Assembly (NCBI GenBank): GCA_035298385.1
Contig: DATGYC010000417.1
Span: 1 to 6,591, forward strand
Reading direction: 5' to 3'
DNA length: 6,591 nt
From: DATGYC01 sp035298385
GTDB taxonomy: Bacteria > Bacillota > Sulfobacillia > Symbiobacteriales > Symbiobacteriaceae
Shown: positions 1 to 6,260 of the stretch, piece after piece
Layout of the letters: every line of letters begins with the position of its first letter
Numbering within the stretch: the first letter of the stretch is position 1
Translations under genes and position numbers: made by a program
The notes under the pieces: model-generated
Told to the model about the DNA's origin: nothing
The model's input: the letters and a program-made list of their open reading frames with translations, nothing else
Databases searched by the model: none

Positions 1-1
1 T

Positions 2-3000
2 GGGGTGCGTCTCGTCCCAGGTGTTCGTCGTGAAGGCCTCGTCCTGAACCCCAATATCCCCGCCCAACTCCAGGCCAACCGGCACTTCCACCGCTACCTG
101 CTCGAGGGCGTCCCCGTCACCTACCAGAAGGATGGCGAGACCCGCGGCGACAGGGTGAAGCTGATCGACTTCACCAAGACGAAGCCCAACGACTGGCTCG
201 CCGTCAACCAGTTCACCATCCAGGGCCCCAAGCAGATCCGGCGCCCTGATATCATCCTCTTCATCAACGGCCTGCCCCTCATCGTCATCGAGCTCAAGAA
301 CCCCGGCGACGAGAACGCCGACATCTGGGCCGCCTTCAACCAGCTCCAGGCCTACAAGGACGACATCCCCGACCTCTTCATCTATAACGAGCTCCTCGTC
401 ATCTCCGACGGCATCAACGCCCGCATGGGCTCGCTGACCGCCGATCAAGAGCGCTTCATGGCCTGGCGCACGATCGACGGCCACGAGACCGATCCCCTCG
501 GCATGATGCGAGAGCTCGAGACCATGATCCACGGCGCCTTCCGCCGTGACCTGCTCCTCGACTACCTCCAGCACTTCATCCTCTTTGAGGATGAAGGCAA
601 GCTGGTCAAGAAGGTCTCCGGCTACCACCAGTTCCACGCCGTGCGCGCCGTCGTCGACTCCGTCCTGAAGGCCTCTGCCCCCGGCGGCTCCCGTAAGGGC
701 GGCGTCGTCTGGCATACGCAAGGAGCGGGCAAGTCGATCGAGATGACCTGCCTCGGTGGCAAGCTAATGGGCCATCCGCAGATGGGCAATCCCACGCTCG
801 TGATCGTCACCGATCGCAACGACCTGGACAACCAGCTCTTCGGCGTCTTCGCCGGCGCCGCCGAGCTCCTGCGGGAGACGCCCGTCAAGGCTGATACCCG
901 GCCGAAGCTGCGGGAGCTCCTCTCTAACCGCCCCTCCGGCGGCATCATCTTCACCACGATCCAAAAGTTCATGCCGGGTGAGGACGAGGACGCCTTCCCC
1001 GTTCTTTCGGCGCGTTCAAATATCGTCGTCATCTGCGATGAGGCCCACCGCAGCCAGTACGGCTTTAGCGCCAAGCTGACGGGCAAGCCCAAGGCTACGT
1101 CGGCCGAGAAGCCTACGCCAGCCGAGAAGTGGCCCAGCGAGGCGGCGGAGACGCCCGAGACCTACGGCAGTGCCGGGATCCGCTACGGCTACGCCCAGCA
1201 CCTGCGCGATGGTCTGCCGAACGCCACCTTCGTCGCCTTCACCGGCACCCCCGTCTCCATGGAGGACCGGGATACCCGGGCGGTCTTTGGCGACTACGTC
1301 CACATCTACGACGTCCAGCAGGCCGTCACCGACGGCGCCACCGTCCCGATCTACTACGAGTCCCGCCTCGCTAGCCTGGAGCTGCGGGAGGAGGAGACCC
1401 CCGAGATCGATGATGCCGTCGAGGAACTGGCGGAGGATGAGGAGGATGACGCCGCCAAGGCCGCCCAACTGCGGCGGTGGGCGGCGCTGGAGAAGATCGT
1501 CGGCGCCCCACCCCGCGTCGCCAAGGTAGCGGCAGATCTCGTCGCCCACATGGAGAACCGCCTATCCGTGATGGATGGCAAGGCGATGGTCGTCTGCATG
1601 AGCCGGGAGATCTGCGTCCACCTCTACAACGCCATCGTGGCGCTCCGCCCCGAGTGGCACGACCCCGACCCCGAGAAGGGCGCCGTCAAGATCGTCATGA
1701 CCGGCTCTGCCTCGGATAAGCCGCTCCTGAAACCACATATTTACTCCAAGGATGTCAAGAAGCGCCTAGAGAAGCGCTATAAGGACGCAGCCGATCCGTT
1801 CAAGATCGTGATCGTGCGCGACATGTGGCTCACGGGCTTCGACGCCCCCTGTATGCACACCATGTACGTCGATAAGCCGATGCGCGGCCACAACCTGATG
1901 CAGGCCATCGCCCGCGTCAACCGGGTCTTTAAGGATAAGCCCGGTGGGCTCGTCGTCGACTACATCGGCATTGCGAACGAACTGAAGCATGCGCTCAAGG
2001 AGTACACCCAGGCGAAGGGGAAGGGCAAGCCCACCCACAAGGCCGAGGAGGCCCTCGTCGTCCTGCAGGAGAAGATCGATATCCTGCGTGGGCTGATGCA
2101 CGGCTTCGACTACAGCGCCTTCCGGACCAAGGCTTGGCAGCTCCTCCCCGGCGCCGCCAACCACGTCCTCGGGCAGGATGATGGCAAGAAGCGCTTCGCC
2201 GATAACGTCCTAGCCGCCACCAAGGCCTTCGCACTCTGCGGTGGACTGAAGGAGGCCCTCGCCTACCGGGATGAGCTCGCTTTCCACCAGGCAGTCAAGT
2301 CGGCCCTCACTAAGCACGGCGCCCCGGACAAGAAGCTGACTGATGAGCAGAAGGAGCACGCCCTCCGCCAGATCATCGCTAAGGCGGTCGTCTCGGCCGA
2401 CGTGATCGACATCTTCGCCGTCGCCGGCCTGGACAAGCCGAACATCGGCATTCTCTCCGAGGAGTTCCTGGAGGACGTGCGTCACATGAAGGAGCGCAAC
2501 CTAGCGGTGGAAGTGCTGGAGCGGCTCCTGCGGGATGAGATCAAGTCACGCTTCAAGACGAACGTGGTCCAGAGCGAGAAGTTCTCGGCACTCCTAAAGG
2601 CGGCGCTCACTCGCTATCGGAACCGGGCGATCGAGACGGCCCAAGTCATCGAAGAACTGATCGAGATGGCCAAGAAGTTCAAGGAGGCGGCGCAGGCCGG
2701 CGAGCGTCTGAACCTGCGGGCGGATGAGATGGCCTTCTATGATGCCCTGGCGGCGAACGAGTCGGCGGTGCGGGAGATGGGGGATGAGCCCCTGCGGCTG
2801 ATCGCCATTGCACTGACGAAGAAACTGCGGGCCTCGGTGACGGTCGACTGGGCGGTCCGGGATTCGGTGAGAGCCAAACTCCGGATCATGGTCAAGACGC
2901 TGCTGAAGCTGCACAAGTACCCGCCGGATAAGCAGGATGCGGCGATCCAGACGGTCCTGCAGCAGGCGGAGGCGCTGTCGGCGGAGTGGACGGCGAGCGC

Positions 3001-3004
3001 GTAA
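2..3004 (+). CDS. hsdR: Type I restriction enzyme R subunit (HsdR), 5'-truncated by the window edge
   Basis: This is the motor and nuclease subunit of a type I restriction-modification complex. With HsdM and HsdS it translocates DNA using ATP and cuts unmodified DNA far from the recognition site. The frame is open to the left edge, so the N-terminus (probably several tens of residues) lies outside. Numbering from the GTG at position 5, the nuclease domain has D82, E96 and K98 (RRPDIILF, then IELKNP) plus the type I QxxxY element Q113-Y117. The helicase motor has Walker A HTQGAGKS (237-244), DEAH (345-348), TGTP (413-416) and motif VI QAIARVNR (633-640). The region after about 660 matches the helical C-terminal domain of this family (DUF3387 type). 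All catalytic residues are present, so it looks functional. Compared with relatives I recall, the linker between DEAH and TGTP (about 358-388) is long and rich in Pro, Ala and Glu, and an acidic stretch follows at about 461-482. hsdM and hsdS would be expected upstream. Confidence 0.96.
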   Translation, partial: GVRLVPGVRREGLVLNPNIPAQLQANRHFHRYLLEGVPVTYQKDGETRGDRVKLIDFTKTKPNDWLAVNQFTIQGPKQIRRPDIILFINGLPLIVIELKNPGDENADIWAAFNQLQAYKDDIPDLFIYNELLVISDGINARMGSLTADQERFMAWRTIDGHETDPLGMMRELETMIHGAFRRDLLLDYLQHFILFEDEGKLVKKVSGYHQFHAVRAVVDSVLKASAPGGSRKGGVVWHTQGAGKSIEMTCLGGKLMGHPQMGNPTLVIVTDRNDLDNQLFGVFAGAAELLRETPVKADTRPKLRELLSNRPSGGIIFTTIQKFMPGEDEDAFPVLSARSNIVVICDEAHRSQYGFSAKLTGKPKATSAEKPTPAEKWPSEAAETPETYGSAGIRYGYAQHLRDGLPNATFVAFTGTPVSMEDRDTRAVFGDYVHIYDVQQAVTDGATVPIYYESRLASLELREEETPEIDDAVEELAEDEEDDAAKAAQLRRWAALEKIVGAPPRVAKVAADLVAHMENRLSVMDGKAMVVCMSREICVHLYNAIVALRPEWHDPDPEKGAVKIVMTGSASDKPLLKPHIYSKDVKKRLEKRYKDAADPFKIVIVRDMWLTGFDAPCMHTMYVDKPMRGHNLMQAIARVNRVFKDKPGGLVVDYIGIANELKHALKEYTQAKGKGKPTHKAEEALVVLQEKIDILRGLMHGFDYSAFRTKAWQLLPGAANHVLGQDDGKKRFADNVLAATKAFALCGGLKEALAYRDELAFHQAVKSALTKHGAPDKKLTDEQKEHALRQIIAKAVVSADVIDIFAVAGLDKPNIGILSEEFLEDVRHMKERNLAVEVLERLLRDEIKSRFKTNVVQSEKFSALLKAALTRYRNRAIETAQVIEELIEMAKKFKEAAQAGERLNLRADEMAFYDALAANESAVREMGDEPLRLIAIALTKKLRASVTVDWAVRDSVRAKLRIMVKTLLKLHKYPPDKQDAAIQTVLQQAEALSAEWTASA

Positions 3005-3027
3005 TCGACGAGTCTTGCTAAATATAG

Positions 3028-3063
3028 AGCCCTCGGAGACGCTGACCGGCGAATCCGAGGGCT
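3028..3063. terminator. Bidirectional hairpin terminator between convergent hsdR and HNH genes
   Basis: A perfect 10-bp inverted repeat (AGCCCTCGGA at 3028-3037 and TCCGAGGGCT at 3054-3063) encloses a 16-base loop. It sits 23 bases after the hsdR stop and 10 bases beyond the HNH gene stop. On the plus strand TTTACGGTTATT follows, and on the minus strand TCTATATTT follows. These T-rich tails are present but modest on both sides. The position between two convergent genes supports a shared intrinsic terminator. Confidence 0.72.
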
Positions 3064-3073
3064 TTACGGTTAT

Positions 3074-4180
3074 TCAGAGGAGTTTCGCCTTGAGCTCCGT
3101 TTCGAGCTCTTCTTGGACGTAGTCCAGGTGGTCGGTGCGATGATCATGCGCAAGGTGCTCTAGGAGGTCCAGCTCTAGTTTCTTCCATTCCTCATGCCCT
3201 GCAGCAGGGAGACGCTTCTGGACAGCGGTTTGCACCTCTTCGTCGTAGAGCGCCTCGAGTTGAGCCCGGGTCGTGCAACCCCTATCCTTGAACCGGGTCA
3301 TCACTCGACCACGAAGGTCGTGTCGCAGATCTTGGAGTGAACCGAGTCTTGTGCGGTACCGGCCTTCCAGCCTGAAGAGGTCATTGAAGTTTTTCCCTTG
3401 CTCCTTCTGGACGGCTGTCGCACGGGGCCGGAATCCCAGTTTGAGCGTCTTCAGATCAAAATCCAGTTGCCACCGAATAACGGAATCGGCATCGTCAAAG
3501 AAGGGATGAAGCATAGGCATTAGGTGGGTCTTACCGTCGATCGTGCCGACGCGGCGTTGACCCTTTATCCCTGATTGGTTGCAGACCTTGCAACAGACGA
3601 CTAGGTTTGTCCCGTGAGCAGCCAGTAGTGGGAAATAGCGTTTTGCCAGGAGATGATCAATCTCCCTACTTCCAGGGAAGTTGATCAGAGAGATATCGCA
3701 GTACGGGCACATTGGGCGCAGTTTCGTCCATGCCTTGCGATACCGCTCAGGCAGGTCGGGTGTCCCCCCATACGCGGCTTGGAAGATGGGGCTCTTATGG
3801 ATCTCGGCGTAGAAAAAGTCCGCTGCTGTCGAAAGCAGGCGCTTGGTACTCTCAGCGGTCGGTCTGTAGGCGTTGGCTCCGCCAGCGAAGAAGGGTTGAT
3901 AGTTACCGCCGGTCATACGCTGGTAGGCAGCCAGGATGGCTGGAAGATCGGCGCATCGGCTGAAGGAGCGTAGGAGGTCCCGCACCTTCTTGGTGAACTC
4001 GGTATCGCCTTTTAGGAGATCACCGAGCGGTGAGGGAGTGGCTGAGATCGCTTTCCCCAGTGCTTGAGGGCCGAGGTTCGCCTGTTGCAGTTGGCTTGCC
4101 CGCGTAAGGAGTTCACCGAAGCACCGGTCGGCGCCCGCCCAGAGAGAGGTGATGGAGGAGTGGTTGGGCAGTTGCCACAT
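3074..4180 (-). CDS. HNH endonuclease, PtuB-like partner of the upstream ATPase (368 aa)
   Basis: Probable nuclease effector of a two-gene anti-phage module. The central HNH core is clear: a CPYC zinc knuckle (C158, C161), the catalytic-type EIDH (D175, H176) followed by LAKRYFP, then N192 and a second knuckle CKVC followed by N (C197, C200, N201), with K206 after it. This D-H...N...CxxCN layout matches the HNH proteins paired with ATPases in Septu and retron loci. About 155 residues precede the core and about 160 follow it. Neither flank is a domain I recognise; the C-terminal part is charged, with apparently helical stretches (for example 331-368). The ATG at 4180 lies 2 bases after the ATPase stop and has an ideal AGGAG at 4193-4189 with an 8-base spacer, so the start is secure and translation is probably coupled. 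The family assignment rests on motifs and context; the exact substrate (phage DNA, or host DNA or RNA) cannot be read from sequence. Confidence 0.85.
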   Translation of the reverse strand: MWQLPNHSSITSLWAGADRCFGELLTRASQLQQANLGPQALGKAISATPSPLGDLLKGDTEFTKKVRDLLRSFSRCADLPAILAAYQRMTGGNYQPFFAGGANAYRPTAESTKRLLSTAADFFYAEIHKSPIFQAAYGGTPDLPERYRKAWTKLRPMCPYCDISLINFPGSREIDHLLAKRYFPLLAAHGTNLVVCCKVCNQSGIKGQRRVGTIDGKTHLMPMLHPFFDDADSVIRWQLDFDLKTLKLGFRPRATAVQKEQGKNFNDLFRLEGRYRTRLGSLQDLRHDLRGRVMTRFKDRGCTTRAQLEALYDEEVQTAVQKRLPAAGHEEWKKLELDLLEHLAHDHRTDHLDYVQEELETELKAKLL

Positions 4181-4182
4181 GG

Positions 4183-5448
4183 CTAGGACTCCTGCTCCTC
4201 GCGGAGTCGACGAAGCTCGCGGAAGAGCTCCAGCTTCTCTTCGGACTGAGCGAAGAGCGCATAGAGCCGCTCGGCTTCTGGCAGGTTCTGCTTCTTAATG
4301 GCCTGCTTCAGCTTCTTCATAACGGACTGGGTGAAGACCCCGCGGTAGTCATCGACACCGAACACAGACTCCAGGATCTCTGCCGGATTCCCACCGAGGG
4401 AGCGAACTGTGATCGGGGCAGACTGAATGGTGCCTTTCACGCGCTTGAGTCCGACAATGCAATCTGCGGGCAGATCGGCTGCAATCAGGGGGGAGTGGGA
4501 CGCGAGGATAAACTGGGCATGGTAGGACTTGAACACGGAGACGAGCATCGCAACGAACTCTTGGATCCACTTGGGATGCAGATGGGTCTCGGGCTCATCG
4601 ATCAGGATGACAGCTTCGTCCTGAACAGCGTCGAGCAACGGGAAGAAGCGGTAGAGCATGGTCCGTTCGCCCGAACTGAGGTCATTGATCGAAATGGATT
4701 CATCTTGACGAGGGAAGACCAGCCCTGGTAACGAGTACCATTGAGAACCACCGTCCCGGAGTCCTCTTAGGAGGGAATAGACCGTCTCGATTCCATCGGG
4801 GAAAGCCTCATTAACGTCTCGGACCGAGATGGTGCCCTTAACTGTACGCCGTACGGACGCTCGAAACGGCGTTTCATGAATCTCCCACTTGGCCCCGGCT
4901 GCAGTTAATAGGTTATGGACCTTTTCAGCATGAAGTTGCCGCTCAGATATCAACCGTGGATCGGATCCAAAGCGCCATTCAAATTGATAGTGAGTGGGTT
5001 CAGAGAGACCTATGTGAGATAGGATCTCGTTCGCGGCCTTACGCCGCTGGGGCTCGTTGCTGTTGATATTCTCTAGAATGCTGGCTTCAAGTCGGCGCAC
5101 AGACCCGATTCTGGTCGGAGAAAGATGGATGTGATCAACAACCGGTTCAGGTCCCCTATCGGGTAAACGAGCGAAGCCATCGACGACTGCATAGGTTGAC
5201 GTAATGATTCGGGGCTTACCCTGCGGTGCATAGCCATGCTCATAGGTGATATGAAATCTCGGGTGGGGTCTTCCAGCGTAGGTGAATGCCATGGTCATCG
5301 CACGGAGGAGCGTCGTTTTGCCGGTGCCGTTCTCTCCGACAATGAGACAGATCCGGAGATTGCCGAACTCTGGGTGTGTGCCATTTGGCAGTTCGAGATG
5401 AAAGTTGCGTAGCCCGGCATATCGATGAATCGTCAGGGCATCTAACAT
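4183..5448 (-). CDS. ABC/OLD-like AAA ATPase, PtuA-like (421 aa)
   Basis: ATPase of the Septu-like pair, expected to dimerise around ATP and to bind or control the HNH partner. Numbering from the ATG at 5448: Walker A GENGTGKT (38-45), ABC signature LSSGER (257-262), Walker B ILIDEPETHLHP (D284, E285) and the H-loop ASHSP (H318). This is the SMC/ABC-type head seen in AAA_15/AAA_21 proteins, with a long insertion between Walker A and the signature (about 46-256) where coiled-coil or helical elements sit in relatives. The C-terminal 50 residues are charged and helical-looking. There is no TOPRIM nuclease domain after the ATPase, which argues against a full OLD nuclease or GajA. The start at 5448 is chosen because GGAGG (5463-5459) lies 10 bases upstream and the fold begins at once (MLDALTIHRY). 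An ATG at 5469 and a TTG at 5472 are possible but lack a ribosome site. It is the first gene of the operon, with the HNH gene 2 bases downstream. Motif identification is very secure; the Septu assignment is inference. Confidence 0.9.
   Translation of the reverse strand: MLDALTIHRYAGLRNFHLELPNGTHPEFGNLRICLIVGENGTGKTTLLRAMTMAFTYAGRPHPRFHITYEHGYAPQGKPRIITSTYAVVDGFARLPDRGPEPVVDHIHLSPTRIGSVRRLEASILENINSNEPQRRKAANEILSHIGLSEPTHYQFEWRFGSDPRLISERQLHAEKVHNLLTAAGAKWEIHETPFRASVRRTVKGTISVRDVNEAFPDGIETVYSLLRGLRDGGSQWYSLPGLVFPRQDESISINDLSSGERTMLYRFFPLLDAVQDEAVILIDEPETHLHPKWIQEFVAMLVSVFKSYHAQFILASHSPLIAADLPADCIVGLKRVKGTIQSAPITVRSLGGNPAEILESVFGVDDYRGVFTQSVMKKLKQAIKKQNLPEAERLYALFAQSEEKLELFRELRRLREEQES
4189..4193 (-). 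promoter_or_regulatory. Ribosome binding site of the HNH gene, inside the ATPase 3' end
   Basis: AGGAG lies 8 bases before the ATG at 4180 and overlaps the last codons of the ATPase gene (encoding QE). This placement fixes the HNH start and implies that ribosomes finishing the ATPase reinitiate on the HNH reading frame, keeping the two proteins in step. Confidence 0.7.
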
Positions 5449-5458
5449 GAAGAGGGGG

Positions 5459-5463
5459 CCTCC
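5459..5463 (-). promoter_or_regulatory. Ribosome binding site deciding the ATPase start
   Basis: GGAGG on the minus strand is 10 bases before the ATG at 5448. The alternative starts at 5469 and 5472 would place this motif inside the coding region and have no comparable purine-rich motif in front of them, so the shorter protein is preferred. Confidence 0.55.
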
Positions 5464-5527
5464 GTTCATCAATTCATTAGAGACCAGCTAGTAACACAAC
5501 TATATCAAAGGAGAATGGTCACAGGAA
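5464..5527. promoter_or_regulatory. Divergent intergenic region, probable promoters for the ATPase-HNH operon and the small rightward gene
   Basis: This short AT-richer stretch separates two outward-facing genes and must hold promoters for both if each has its own. On the plus strand TATATC (5501-5506) is a possible -10 element, and AAAGGAG (5507-5513) follows as a ribosome site. On the minus strand TTGATA (5507-5502) and TCTAAT (near 5480) resemble -35 and -10 boxes, but their spacing of about 21 bases is too long for a standard promoter. I see no clear operator palindrome. Confidence 0.35.
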
Positions 5528-5539
5528 GTGGGCGATCGC

Positions 5540-5887
5540 ATGGGAAAGGGTTCACCAAAGGGTGCGGCGGAAAGGATCCGAATTCGAGTGAGGCAGATCG
5601 AAGACGTCGATGAGCGAGAGGCATTCATCTCCGGCTGGTCTGGTGACGCCAAAGCACTGGAGTACGCCATCGCGCACGCCTGCGAGCGCGCTGCTTGGGG
5701 GTTCAACTTCCGAGGAATCGTCGATGGACCAGACGGTGAACCAACCCTGTGGCTGACGCAGGTATGGGGTGAGAAGGGGCTTCAGCCCCCGTGGAAGAGC
5801 TTGGTAGGCCACGGAGAGCAAGAGAGTGATCCGGATGCGGGTACCAATCCAAGAGGCTATGACAGCGGCCATCCCGAACCACAGTAG
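5540..5887 (+). CDS. Small hypothetical protein divergent from the ATPase gene (115 aa)
   Basis: I do not recognise this protein. It is soluble and mixed-charge, with a basic N-terminus (residues 1-19), an apparently folded middle (about 20-78, including a helical-looking LEYAIAHACERAAWGF stretch at 40-55) and a polar, proline-rich tail (about 93-115) that looks less like a folded domain. The ATG at 5540 has AGGAAG 11 bases upstream. A GTG at 5528, in the same frame, would add four residues and has AAAGGAG 14 bases upstream. The gene reads away from the ATPase operon, so co-regulation is possible. Its stop coincides with the place where similarity to an Mrr-like nuclease begins in another frame, so its own 3' end may have been replaced by a recombination event and its last 20-40 codons may not be native. 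No function can be assigned. Confidence 0.55.
   Translation: MGKGSPKGAAERIRIRVRQIEDVDEREAFISGWSGDAKALEYAIAHACERAAWGFNFRGIVDGPDGEPTLWLTQVWGEKGLQPPWKSLVGHGEQESDPDAGTNPRGYDSGHPEPQ
5776..5814. repeat. Two adjacent GC-rich hairpins (possible REP-like or IS-end remnant)
   Basis: GGGGCT at 5776-5781 pairs with AGCCCC at 5784-5789. CCGTGG at 5789-5794 pairs with CCACGG at 5809-5814 across a 14-base loop. Two perfect stems side by side, inside a weakly supported coding stretch and close to a probable recombination junction, recall mobile palindromic repeats or the folded ends of IS200/IS605-type elements. No second copy occurs in this window and no transposase is present, so the assignment is tentative. 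Confidence 0.35.
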
Positions 5888-6213
5888 CAGCCGCGGCACG
5901 GCCGCACTACCGCTGCACCAGAGCAATGGTGGTCGCAAACCAAGAGTTCACGAAGGCCGCCCGGGAGCTGGCCGCGTCGAGCCAAGTCGAATTGTGGGGT
6001 CGGTCCAAACTGGTCGAGGTCGTCCTGGCCACGCAACCGCACGCGTCGTCCCCCAAACCCACCCCGATCGCTGCCACCCCCTCGTCGGCGCTAACCTGTG
6101 AGCGCTGCGGGCGCCCGATGGTCCTGCGTGAGAGCGCACGCGGCAAGTTCTGGGGCTGCTCGGGCTTCCCCAAATGCCGGCAGATCGTGCCACTCGGCCC
6201 CGAACAACGATAG
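5884..6213 (+). pseudogene. C-terminal remnant of an Mrr-like restriction endonuclease with a C4 topoisomerase-type zinc finger
   Basis: The conceptual product reads like the end of an Mrr-type nuclease: RPHYRCTRAMVVANQEFTKAA, then ARELA and VELWGRSKLVE, the usual last strand and helix of that fold, then a proline-rich linker and a C4 zinc finger (C58, C61, C78, C84 counted from the ATG at 5926; CERC and WGCSGFPKC). Similarity extends about 10-14 codons upstream of that ATG, which has no ribosome site, and the frame is closed by TGA at 5860-5862. The catalytic part of the family (the GGxD and QxK-type residues) is absent, and I could not find it in any frame between 5470 and 5880. The fragment therefore cannot be an active nuclease; it is best read as the survivor of a deletion or rearrangement. 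A separately translated 95-residue zinc-finger protein from 5926 is possible but poorly supported. Confidence 0.72.
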
Positions 6214-6223
6214 CGACATCAAC

Positions 6224-6253
6224 ACCCCCGTAAGGCGCCAGCCCCACGGGGGT
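6224..6253. terminator. Hairpin terminator between convergent coding regions
   Basis: A perfect 8-bp inverted repeat (ACCCCCGT at 6224-6231 and ACGGGGGT at 6246-6253) with a 14-base loop lies 10 bases after the Mrr-remnant stop and 7 bases beyond the stop of the leftward gene. On the plus strand CTCCTCTTTACC follows, pyrimidine-rich but not a true T-run. A shared two-way terminator is the likeliest role. Confidence 0.58.
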
Positions 6254-6260
6254 CTCCTCT

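Noticed and set aside
622..1092. Open frame of 156 codons on the minus strand inside hsdR
   Set aside because: Shadow of the Walker A to DEAH segment; no ribosome site and no recognisable motif.
1016..1549. Long open frame of 177 codons on the minus strand inside hsdR
   Set aside because: It lies opposite a fully conserved helicase region, and its Gly/Leu/Val/Asp-rich translation is typical of the complement of GC-rich codons.
4183..5448. Possible OLD-family nuclease or Gabija GajA
   Set aside because: The protein ends about 100 residues after the H-loop, and no TOPRIM motif follows the ATPase; the nuclease function is in the separate HNH gene.
5532..5539. GCGATCGC octamer, the HIP1 palindrome common in cyanobacteria
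   Set aside because: I noticed only this one copy and nothing else points to a cyanobacterium; one copy in GC-rich DNA is not informative.
5464..5540. Possible retron non-coding RNA upstream of the ATPase
   Set aside because: The gap is too short, has no long inverted repeat, and no reverse transcriptase is present in the window.
5552..5938. Minus-strand frame of 128 codons with a hydrophobic first half that could pass for a membrane protein
   Set aside because: It overlaps the rightward small gene and the Mrr remnant; the hydrophobicity follows from antisense reading of charged codons, and it has no ribosome site.
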